This document shows positions 24,501 to 30,583 of a stretch of 33,555 nucleotides of DNA, one piece after another. Location: assembly GCA_028703535.1 (NCBI GenBank), contig JAQVMQ010000002.1:36730-70284 (forward strand). The letters are read 5' to 3'. The notes beneath the pieces are model-generated. The model had not been told where the DNA came from. It worked only from the letters and a program-made list of their open reading frames with translations, and made no database searches. Each line of letters starts with the position of its first letter. The first letter of the stretch is position 1. Origin of the DNA: Candidatus Omnitrophota bacterium. Its GTDB lineage: Bacteria; Omnitrophota; Gorgyraeia; Duberdicusellales; 4484-171. Both the position numbers and the translations under genes were made by a program.

Positions 24501-24606
24501 TGAGTCGCGTTATGGAAAAAACGCTAATCCTGAGGACCGGCCGAATGCGAATCTTACGTTTGGATGTGAATCGTCATGGCGAGAGGTATCAAATGATGTA
24601 TTCTAA
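21526..24606 (+). CDS. Large PilX-like pseudopilin-associated surface protein
   Basis: The product has 1026 residues. The N-terminus MKKGVLLVFLLAIITFFLGIS is a PilX/GspK-type membrane helix lacking the glutamate at position 5 of the mature pilin, followed by FYAAEAGISYAYWEAAR, the AAEAG motif of PilX-family minor pilins. The remainder is a very long Ser/Tyr/Asn/Asp-rich exterior region with an alpha-helical acidic insert (about 540-620) and a calcium-loop motif DTDGDGEPDKY (around 874-884), as in EF-hand-like or dockerin-type loops. Typical PilX proteins have only 150-300 residues, so this one carries an extra surface domain. It is followed by two prepilins overlapping or 6 bp apart, so it probably caps or tips a type IV pilus or pseudopilus. 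No known adhesin fold was recognised. Confidence 0.7.
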   Translation: MKTRILNRRMKKGVLLVFLLAIITFFLGISSVFFIRNFSEFNLAKRQQNGMGAFYAAEAGISYAYWEAARAGFCWYTHLDNQTPVSGLRSGWINSDSGGSSVFIYGDVPIKYDDAKIDEDGYYVVKDKNFKVKAYPEKRDGEYTGVIVVVSQGEVDGIKRTLEYRLGQQSAYQYFFFFPGNYTFGSATYNGRNYGGMHVNGNVRFNGTLSLKYLTEFTASGFLYYYNGVRPNMTSSSSTNYNTSLASVAGLSSYFYGSNYYLFSDCYTYFYTGNMKDSSTQKRVTLIYLDDDLYPGSEWSFDAYSGSSDGTSFKYDIGEEDLKNLAIRELTKASGEGYSGYTALFDSSNNIEITVDGEYVTYNEATAFEKLYAAERSGTDVDWDSFWSNWKSNHSDDYSSYASQGLISDDGLDWERRFFQAAYNWSDLIYSSSGSSIVYRNLDWISDMYYGDNRLDRDGDYELAYAENEANANQYFLNTQYQAEGFENFLVTNNLDEEGKYQTYVAEASTGGKYVDTGDILSSYTDTNSLKEKAKDGGIYIGCDGDDEYDAWKEELEETSSSLEDCQGYIEDIKEYLEVYGGTGSWIETWLTSYLSTYEKKVESLAIELEDLKENEPIMSVYDLSKYKDFITEKEFYNMTNPNTDSSGNYIPSKVYSIDVNKIIEAQDDGNLSGFNGIIYVDLSSKYLWEDDTNYSGGNAECVMLENAERLPDGGLSIVTPNNVIIKGNYNLDAEGDKEKNREEDPATVLNNAIKSKAYLTSYSDYEWQPSEIITNRYVYTVSTDYPEPSYMPLCNSYAQEYVEENSSQYVDYDFVNNQYYPTDDWVPTASSIVVGNPKLSDWFNYYYDGVVPDQFSTDWVNANWNSTTVYSMDTDGDGEPDKYILGSDLTSAVQNAIGTAYSSAFAYDTIHGVGGDDDDTPSRTNIVRDNHVYNTAIVSPYDVNCYSLEYWSGATSIINGAFIQLPLDNKEKIPSGAKYSRYNNPSRQLNYESRYGKNANPEDRPNANLTFGCESSWREVSNDVF

Positions 24607-24979
24607 AAAATCTTTTACATTTATAGAGATCATGGTGGCGACTTTATTGTTTGCCATTGTTTTAGGGCCGATGATTTTCTCTATAGGAATGTTTAACAAG
24701 TTGGCACGGATATCTAACGATTTTTCTGTTGTGTCGTTGGCGGCGCAAAGTAAGATAGATGAGATGTCAGTTTATGACTATAGTCAGTTAGCGAATGATT
24801 TTGATAATGAGACTTTTGATGTGCCAGGCCTAAATAATCCGTCAGATGGAAGTGAGAATGGGCTTATTGAGGTCGAGGAAAGTAATGGGTTATATGATGT
24901 TAAGGTAACTATTTCGTGGTCGTCTATGGGGAGAGATTATTCGCGGACGTTCAATACGACTTTCGTTTTGAAAGGATAA
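24593..24979 (+). CDS. Prepilin-type protein with N-terminal cleavage/methylation motif (PilV/GspI-like)
   Basis: The product has 128 residues from the ATG at 24593, preceded by GAGAGG at a 6-nt spacing; the ORF-track start at 24353 lies deep inside the upstream gene and is rejected. The leader MMYSKKS precedes FTFIEIMVATLLFAIVLGPM, the hydrophobic pilin helix with glutamate at mature position 5. The residue before the cleavage site is serine, not the usual glycine. The C-terminal part has a short beta-rich domain (YDVKVTISW...RTFNTTFVLKG). It overlaps the PilX-like gene by 14 bp. Confidence 0.85.
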   Translation: MMYSKKSFTFIEIMVATLLFAIVLGPMIFSIGMFNKLARISNDFSVVSLAAQSKIDEMSVYDYSQLANDFDNETFDVPGLNNPSDGSENGLIEVEESNGLYDVKVTISWSSMGRDYSRTFNTTFVLKG

Positions 24980-24985
24980 GATTTT

Positions 24986-25534
24986 ATGTTTTTAAAGAAA
25001 AGTTTTACTTTGACAGAGTTAATGATAGGTATGGTTATTTTTCTAGTTTTTGTTTTGACTATTACAGGGCTGATGTTTTTTGGGCAAAATTCTTTATTGA
25101 GAAATAATAATTTTTTGGATAGTTTACAGAGTAGCAGAAATGGGATAGACAGGCTTGTTAAAGAATTAAAATTATCGAGATTTGAAAAAATAGCTATATC
25201 CGGTACAGGAGAAAGTGCAGCCGCAGACACAATAATTACCTTCCAAATACCTATTAACGATTTTGATGGGACTCTTAGCGTTTCATCAGGAGAGATTGTT
25301 TGGGGTGATGGGGATACTTCCGGACGGTGGATATCTTATTATGTCGATAATAAGATGCTTCTGAGGGAATCCTATTCTTCTGTTGCCGCTTCATCTAAGG
25401 ATGTTGTAATAGTTGCGCGGAATATAGAGAATATACTTTTTTCTAGGGATAGTAATGGGGAAAAACTAATTGAAGTAGATATTTTTATGACTGATGGTGT
25501 ATCACGTTCATTTATTGTTTCGCCAAAGAATTAA
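24986..25534 (+). CDS. Prepilin-type protein (PilW/GspJ-like)
   Basis: The product has 182 residues. MFLKKS precedes FTLTELMIGMVIFLVFVLTITG, again with serine before the cleavage site and glutamate at mature position 5. After the helix come LDSLQSSRNGIDRLVKELKLSRFEKI and a beta-rich domain with IVARNIENILFSRD, the layout of PilW/GspJ minor pilins. It is the third gene of the operon, 6 bp after the previous stop. The processing peptidase and pilus assembly ATPases are not in this window. Confidence 0.8.
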   Translation: MFLKKSFTLTELMIGMVIFLVFVLTITGLMFFGQNSLLRNNNFLDSLQSSRNGIDRLVKELKLSRFEKIAISGTGESAAADTIITFQIPINDFDGTLSVSSGEIVWGDGDTSGRWISYYVDNKMLLRESYSSVAASSKDVVIVARNIENILFSRDSNGEKLIEVDIFMTDGVSRSFIVSPKN

Positions 25535-25662
25535 AAAGGGGTAGGTAGTTTTTTAACTGATTTTGTCGTGGATATCTTTTTAGCTCACATTTTCAATGTT
25601 GTTGTAAATGCGAAGTTGATGTAGCTGTTGATCTTTCAAGCCTTAAAAAATCCAATAATTTG

Positions 25663-25671
25663 TGCTATAAT
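25663..25671 (+). promoter_or_regulatory. Extended -10 promoter of the trehalose cluster
   Basis: TGCTATAAT is an extended -10 element with a perfect TATAAT at 25666-25671. A 17-bp spacer leads back to TTAAAA, a weak -35. This gives a leader of about 50 nt with AAGGCGG before the ATG. The rest of 25535-25720 contains nothing recognisable. Confidence 0.6.
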
Positions 25672-25726
25672 AATTTTCTAATATAAAAAACGTGCAGAAT
25701 GATGTGATTTTAAAAAGGCGGTGATT

Positions 25727-26380
25727 ATGGAGTTAAAGGCAGGGATTTTTGATCTAGACGGAGTGATAGTCAATACAGTTAAACTGCATTTTGGCGCGTG
25801 GCAGAAAATGTTTTCTGAGTATGGCCGCCAATTTAGTTTCGAGGATTATAAGGATAAAGTTGACGGTATTCCACGGATAGATGGGGCTAGGGCGATTTTA
25901 TCCGAACTTTCAAAAGAGGACCTGGTGTTAGCTGCTGATAAGAAACAAGGTTATTTCCTTGAGTTACTTAAAAGCCAGGGAGTTGTTGTCTATGATTCAA
26001 CGGTTAAACTTATTAAAGACATTAAAGGCGCTGGTATAAAAACAGCCGTTATCTCTTCGAGTAAAAATTGTAAACCTATTTTGGAAAAAGCCGATCTTAT
26101 AGATTTGTTTGATGTTATTTTTACTGGTAATGATGTCGCGCCGGGACGTGGTAAGCCGCATCCTGATGTTTTTCTTAAAGCCGCTGAGTTCTTTGGGTTC
26201 CAGCCTTGTGAGTGTATTGTTTTTGAGGATGCAGTTTCAGGTATTGAAGCGGCTGTCGCCGGTAATTTTAAGTGTATTGGGATAGATCGTTATTCTGCTC
26301 CGGAAAGATTGGCAAAATCGGATATTGTGGTTAATGATTTGAGTGAGATTGATTTAGATAAATTAAGGGGATTGTTTTAA
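25727..26380 (+). CDS. pgmB: HAD-superfamily beta-phosphoglucomutase
   Basis: The product has 217 residues from the ATG at 25727; the track's GTG at 25721 falls within the ribosome binding site AAGGCGG. HAD motif I is FDLDG (D9 nucleophile, D11 acid/base), motif II is VISSS near 107, the lysine is in GRGKPHPDVFL, and motif IV is VFEDAVSGIEAA. The alpha-helical cap and the GRGKPHPD block are typical of beta-PGM, which interconverts beta-glucose 1-phosphate and glucose 6-phosphate. Its neighbour two genes on is a GH65 phosphorylase, which produces or uses beta-glucose 1-phosphate, supporting this call over a generic phosphatase. Its TAA overlaps the next ATG (TAATG). Confidence 0.88.
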   Translation: MELKAGIFDLDGVIVNTVKLHFGAWQKMFSEYGRQFSFEDYKDKVDGIPRIDGARAILSELSKEDLVLAADKKQGYFLELLKSQGVVVYDSTVKLIKDIKGAGIKTAVISSSKNCKPILEKADLIDLFDVIFTGNDVAPGRGKPHPDVFLKAAEFFGFQPCECIVFEDAVSGIEAAVAGNFKCIGIDRYSAPERLAKSDIVVNDLSEIDLDKLRGLF

Positions 26381-27603
26381 TGGATATTAAAACATGCCTG
26401 GTGTGGTTAGAACATGAAGATGTTAACAAACTAGATGGCTTTATACAAGAATGCCAGACCAATGGTGTTAATGTCAAAATAATAGAAGGTTTTGAAAGAT
26501 TTTTTAATATAGATATTTTATCTGCTGATTTTAATTTGTTTTCTCAATATTTGTTGGGGCTTGATATAAAATTTTCTGAAACTTTTATTATTACGGATTC
26601 ACTTTATCCTGTTAAACTTTCAAGAGGCAGTGGCATTAAAGGTATACTTTCTGTCATCAAAGATGACAACACAGCAGCTTTTGCCTGTGGCGCTGATCTT
26701 GCGTGTCGTTTTCCTGGCGATATTAGTTTTGATGATGTGAGATGTGTTTTTGATTTTAAACCGCCGTTGTTGGATGATGCGTGGGAATCAAAAAAGATTG
26801 ATTTACAGAACAGAGGTAATGTAAAATTCAATCCTAAGAGGTTCATGAACGCTGACATGGTCTTCAATTCTGATAAACCGGTAGCATTTTTTTTCGATTA
26901 TGACGGAACGCTGACACCGATTGTTGAGCGTCCTGAATGGGCAAAAATATCCGCGGATATGCGGGATAAGATTAAAAAAATTTCTGATAGACATAAAGTT
27001 GCGGTTGTTAGCGGGCGGATGCGTGAGGATGTCGAAAGATTACTTAAAATTGATAATATTTTCTATGCCGGGAGTCATGGTTTTGATATTTCCGGGAAGA
27101 ATTTTTCTTTTATCTTGCCTCAAGCGAAGAAGCTTTTACCGGTTATCGCAAGTATTACAGCGGACCTTAAAGATGAGCTAGCAGGGATAGATGGGATAAT
27201 TATTGAAGAAAAAAAATTTAGCGTTGCTATACATTATAGACTTGTTGATAAACAATATTTTCCGGTCATAACGGAAATTGTCAGCAAGATGGTGAGGTCT
27301 TTTGAGGATTTGCGGATGATGAGAGGCAAGATGGTTTTTGAGATATTGCCGAAATTTGATTGGAATAAAGGTAAGGCTGTGCAGTCTATAATGAGTAAGC
27401 TGGGGATAAACTGGGATGACTATAATGTGGTGTACTTCGGGGATGATACAACTGATGAAGATGCTTTTCGTGTTATGTCAGGCCGCGGGTTTGGTTTTTT
27501 AGTATCGCCTTTTGAAATTTGTTCATCTGCGGAATTTAGGCTTAGGTCGGTTGATGATGCGGAGAGATTGTTTGAAGTGATCTTAGATAATGGGAGAAGA
27601 TGA
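26380..27603 (+). CDS. otsB: Trehalose-6-phosphate phosphatase with a degenerate HAD-like N-terminal domain
   Basis: The product has 407 residues, longer than the ~250 of stand-alone OtsB. Residues about 165-405 form the phosphatase: FFFDYDGTLTPI (D173, D175), VAVVSGR, AGSHGFDI, a lysine in EILPKFDWNKGKAV and GDDTTDEDAF (from about D355). This hydrolyses trehalose 6-phosphate to trehalose and phosphate. Residues 1-165 lack catalytic aspartates but end in FIITDSLYPVKLSRGSGIKGIL...GADLACRFPGDI, which reads like a worn motif IV and Rossmann end of a HAD protein. The gene lies between pgmB and the GH65 gene, overlapping both starts. No trehalose-6-phosphate synthase gene is present in the window. 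Confidence 0.85.
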   Translation: MDIKTCLVWLEHEDVNKLDGFIQECQTNGVNVKIIEGFERFFNIDILSADFNLFSQYLLGLDIKFSETFIITDSLYPVKLSRGSGIKGILSVIKDDNTAAFACGADLACRFPGDISFDDVRCVFDFKPPLLDDAWESKKIDLQNRGNVKFNPKRFMNADMVFNSDKPVAFFFDYDGTLTPIVERPEWAKISADMRDKIKKISDRHKVAVVSGRMREDVERLLKIDNIFYAGSHGFDISGKNFSFILPQAKKLLPVIASITADLKDELAGIDGIIIEEKKFSVAIHYRLVDKQYFPVITEIVSKMVRSFEDLRMMRGKMVFEILPKFDWNKGKAVQSIMSKLGINWDDYNVVYFGDDTTDEDAFRVMSGRGFGFLVSPFEICSSAEFRLRSVDDAERLFEVILDNGRR

Positions 27604-30053
27604 TGTTTGGCGATCATGAAGTTCAGGCTTATCCTTGGCGGCTTGTATATTCGAGGTTTGAACCGTCACAGGAACGTCTTCGCGAAGTCTTATGTACTCT
27701 AGGGAATGGTTATTTGGGTACGCGCGGTGCCGCGCCCGAATCAGCTGTTTCTGATTCTAAGATACATTATCCGGGCACATATATAGCGGGTGTTTTTAAT
27801 AAGTTGGCAACTGATATCGCCGGCCGTAGTATTTATAACGACGATATGGTTAACTGCTCAAACTGGATGTTTATTTCTTTTAAGATAGGTGATGGCTCAT
27901 GGTTTTGCCCTTCAACCTGTAGGATATTATCATATAGACAGGAACTTAATATGAAAGACGGTGTGCTTTTAAGAAAAATACGTTTCCAGAATTATAAAGG
28001 ACAGCGTACGGTTGTTGAAACACGAACTATTGCGCATATGCAAAATCCGCATATATGTGCCATTGAATATAAAATTATACCTGAAAATTATAGCGAAATT
28101 ATTACGGTTAGGACGATGCTTGACGGTGCTGTTGAAAACAACGGTGTTGAACGGTATCGGCAACTTAATTCTAAACACCTTAAAGCTAACGCTATAGGCC
28201 GTTTTAGCAGTAACGGTGTTTTTCTTTCTATGCGGACTAATCAGTCACGTATTGAAATTGCGCAGGCTGAGAAAATAAAAGTTTTTTGTGACGGCAATGA
28301 ACTTAAGACTAGAATACGTCCGATAACAAGAAGATTACTTCAAGGCAAGGCGCGGATAGGACAGGAATTTAGGATAATGGTTCAGCCGGGAAAAACCTAT
28401 TCAGTTGAAAAATGTGTAACTATTTATACGTCACGTGATGCCGGTATTAAGAATCCACTGGCTGTTGCTGTTGACCTGGCTAAGAATAGTTTGCCGTTTA
28501 ATTTTTTGGCTGAGACACATAAAAAAACATGGAACGATATTTGGCAAAAATGTGATATACAGATTGATGGTGATGTTTTTTCACAGATGGCGGTACGCTT
28601 TCATATTTATCATTTGTTGCAAACCGCTTCGCGGCATAATATTAATATAGATTCAGCCGTTCCTGCGCGCGGGCTGCATGGCGAAGCGTATAGGGGGCAT
28701 ATTTTTTGGGATGAGATATTTGCTTTTCCGTTTTATAGCATGCATGTTCCCGAGGTTTCTAAAGCGTCGTTTATGTACAGATATAAACGTTTGAATAAGG
28801 CTAGAGAGTATGCAAAAAACAATGGATATAAAGGCGCTATGTTCCCGTGGCAGAGCAGTATGACGGGAGAAGAAGAAACTCAAGAATTACATCTAAATCC
28901 TTTGTCTGGAAGGTGGGGTGTGGATTTAAGCCGTCGGCAAAGACATGTTTCTTTTGCTATAGCGTATAATATATGGCAATATTATAAGATTACCGGTGAT
29001 ATTAATTTTATGCGAAAATTTGGTATTGAGCTTTTTCTTTCTATCGCACAATTTGCGGCTAGTCTAACTAAGTATAGCATTTTAACAGGGAGATATTCTA
29101 CTTACGGTATTATGGGGCCTGATGAGTTTCATGAGAAAAATCCCGGCACAAAAAAACCAGGGCTTAAGGATAACGCGTATACTAATGTTATGATAGTCTG
29201 GGTTCTGTGCAAAGCAAAAGAATTGTTAGATACATTATCTGTGCAAAATAAAGAGAAATTGAAGAAGAAATTGGATATCACTGATAAAGAGATTAGGAGA
29301 TGGGAGGATGTAACTGAAAAAATGAATATTGTTATCGATGATAATAATATTATAAGTCAATTTGACGGATATTTTGCGTTAAAAGAGCTTGATTGGAAAG
29401 CATATACAGCTGAGTATGGGAATATTAAGCGTATGGATAGGATATTAAAGGCTGAAGATAAATCGCCGGATGAATATAAGGTTGCAAAACAAGCGGATAC
29501 TTTAATGCTTTTCTATCTTTTTAATTTTAGTGAATTAAGGTCAATATTTTCTAAGCTTGGTTATAATTTGAAAGATGATTCGCTGCGAAAGAATTATGAT
29601 TATTATGAGAAACGTACATCGCATGGTTCTACACTAAGCAAAGTGGTGCATGGGTTTCTTGCCCATAAATTAGGCCGCTCAAAGGCTTCGTGGGATTGGT
29701 TCCAGTCGGTATTGCAATCTGATGTATATGATACTCAAGGCGGGACTACTCCTGAGGGGATACATGTGGGGGTTATGGGCGGGTCTATAGATATTGTTCT
29801 GAGAAGGTATTTGGGTGTGGATGTTACGGGGGAAATAGTTAAATTTGCACCGCAAGTTCCCCGTTCGTGGAAAAAAATTACTACAAAAATTCGATATAGA
29901 GATTTCTGGATAACGGTTTGGGCCGATACGCAGCAGATAAAAGTTATTGTTGATGCGTTCCAAAATGATCCCAAAACCGTTTTGGCGGTTGAGATTAATG
30001 GGAAAATACATGATCTGGGCATGGGAAAGAGTTATTCCTTTTCCTTAAATTAA
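27603..30053 (+). CDS. GH65 family disaccharide phosphorylase (trehalose/kojibiose/maltose type)
   Basis: The product has 816 residues from the ATG at 27603, preferred over 27600 because GGGAG is then about 6 nt away; both are in frame. Domains follow the GH65 order: N-terminal beta-sandwich (REVLCTLGNGYLGTRGA), linker helices, an (alpha/alpha)6 barrel with the general acid glutamate in GIMGPDEFHEKNPG, the phosphate-binding blocks KQAD and SHGSTLS, and a C-terminal beta domain. GH65 enzymes phosphorolyse alpha-linked glucose disaccharides to beta-glucose 1-phosphate, reversibly. Exact substrate cannot be assigned by eye. Upstream beta-PGM and trehalose-phosphate phosphatase suggest trehalose or trehalose 6-phosphate. 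Hydrolase members of the family cannot be excluded. Confidence 0.9.
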   Translation: MFGDHEVQAYPWRLVYSRFEPSQERLREVLCTLGNGYLGTRGAAPESAVSDSKIHYPGTYIAGVFNKLATDIAGRSIYNDDMVNCSNWMFISFKIGDGSWFCPSTCRILSYRQELNMKDGVLLRKIRFQNYKGQRTVVETRTIAHMQNPHICAIEYKIIPENYSEIITVRTMLDGAVENNGVERYRQLNSKHLKANAIGRFSSNGVFLSMRTNQSRIEIAQAEKIKVFCDGNELKTRIRPITRRLLQGKARIGQEFRIMVQPGKTYSVEKCVTIYTSRDAGIKNPLAVAVDLAKNSLPFNFLAETHKKTWNDIWQKCDIQIDGDVFSQMAVRFHIYHLLQTASRHNINIDSAVPARGLHGEAYRGHIFWDEIFAFPFYSMHVPEVSKASFMYRYKRLNKAREYAKNNGYKGAMFPWQSSMTGEEETQELHLNPLSGRWGVDLSRRQRHVSFAIAYNIWQYYKITGDINFMRKFGIELFLSIAQFAASLTKYSILTGRYSTYGIMGPDEFHEKNPGTKKPGLKDNAYTNVMIVWVLCKAKELLDTLSVQNKEKLKKKLDITDKEIRRWEDVTEKMNIVIDDNNIISQFDGYFALKELDWKAYTAEYGNIKRMDRILKAEDKSPDEYKVAKQADTLMLFYLFNFSELRSIFSKLGYNLKDDSLRKNYDYYEKRTSHGSTLSKVVHGFLAHKLGRSKASWDWFQSVLQSDVYDTQGGTTPEGIHVGVMGGSIDIVLRRYLGVDVTGEIVKFAPQVPRSWKKITTKIRYRDFWITVWADTQQIKVIVDAFQNDPKTVLAVEINGKIHDLGMGKSYSFSLN

Positions 30054-30251
30054 GATATAAAGTGATTTTATATATATGAAATCAAAATAATTATATCTTT
30101 GTTTATTGTGAGAGATATTCATAAAACGTATAGAGAGATAAAAAATATAGTTACTGTTATTACTAAGTCAAAATGTTGATCTTTTACCACGTGAAAATGT
30201 TAAGTTTTAGCTTTTGCATAATTCACACTTTCTTTAGCCTAGAATATCTTT

Positions 30252-30282
30252 TTTACATTTCGAGTATTGCTCGAAATGTAAA
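30252..30282. repeat. 13-bp perfect inverted repeat
   Basis: TTTACATTTCGAG and CTCGAAATGTAAA flank the loop TATTG. The arms are long for a terminator, and the A-T pairs at the base give no distinct T-run. It could be a bidirectional terminator after the GH65 gene or a dispersed palindromic element. Confidence 0.65.
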
Positions 30283-30313
30283 GTTAAAGGATAAATCTGG
30301 AGAATTAATTAGC

Positions 30314-30336
30314 AAAAAGGGGTGTCTGTCCCTTTT
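30314..30336. repeat. REP-like palindrome containing GGTGTCTGTCCC
   Basis: AAAAGGG and CCCTTTT arms enclose GTGTCTGT. A GGGACAGACACC core of this kind is often found in dispersed repeats near REP-associated tyrosine transposases in other bacteria; this is a recollection rather than a search result. No such transposase is in the window. Confidence 0.45.
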
Positions 30337-30395
30337 AAATAAAAGCTCTTTAATTTGACAAAACCCCTCAAAAGTAATTCTTTTTATCTGCCGCG

Positions 30396-30410
30396 CCCTT
30401 AGCGTAAGGG
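30396..30410. repeat. Short GC-capped hairpin in the pre-pckG gap
   Basis: CCCTTA and TAAGGG pair around a GCG loop. Short, with no T-run. Role unknown. Confidence 0.3.
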
Positions 30411-30455
30411 GGGTACTATGTCTCTTCCTATTCCCAGCCCAAAGTATATATTTAC

Positions 30456-30484
30456 TTGATTAAAGGCGTGTCTTGTGGTAAAGT
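30456..30484 (+). promoter_or_regulatory. Candidate promoter of pckG-purC
   Basis: TTGATT and TAAAGT with a 17-bp spacer would give a leader of about 95 nt. An alternative, TTGAGA at 30541 with TATAAA at 30562 (15-bp spacer), lies very close to the gene. Neither is strong. Confidence 0.35.
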
Positions 30485-30583
30485 AACTGCGGTTTTTACT
30501 TTTTTGCTGGGATTTGTCCTTCTTACCGGCGCAAAAAAGTTTGAGATATTCTTATTTATTATATAAATGAAGGCGGTGGCTAT

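Larger units (their letters stand above)
30054..30583. other. 530-bp gene-free, palindrome-rich gap
   Basis: The 61-residue frame at 30173-30358 lacks a ribosome binding site and runs through two hairpins, so it is not taken as a gene. The stretch contains three inverted repeats listed separately and a weak promoter candidate before the PEPCK gene. No RNA gene was recognised. Confidence 0.55.

Noticed and set aside
24353-24592. Upstream extension of the first prepilin
   Set aside because: It would overlap the PilX-like gene by more than 250 bp and displace the prepilin leader from the N-terminus.
29679-30022. Minus-strand ORFs opposite the GH65 C-terminus
   Set aside because: They are shadows of a strongly supported coding frame.
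30173-30358. 61-residue ORF after the GH65 gene
   Set aside because: No ribosome binding site, and it crosses two palindromic elements; composition looks like translated noncoding AT-rich DNA.
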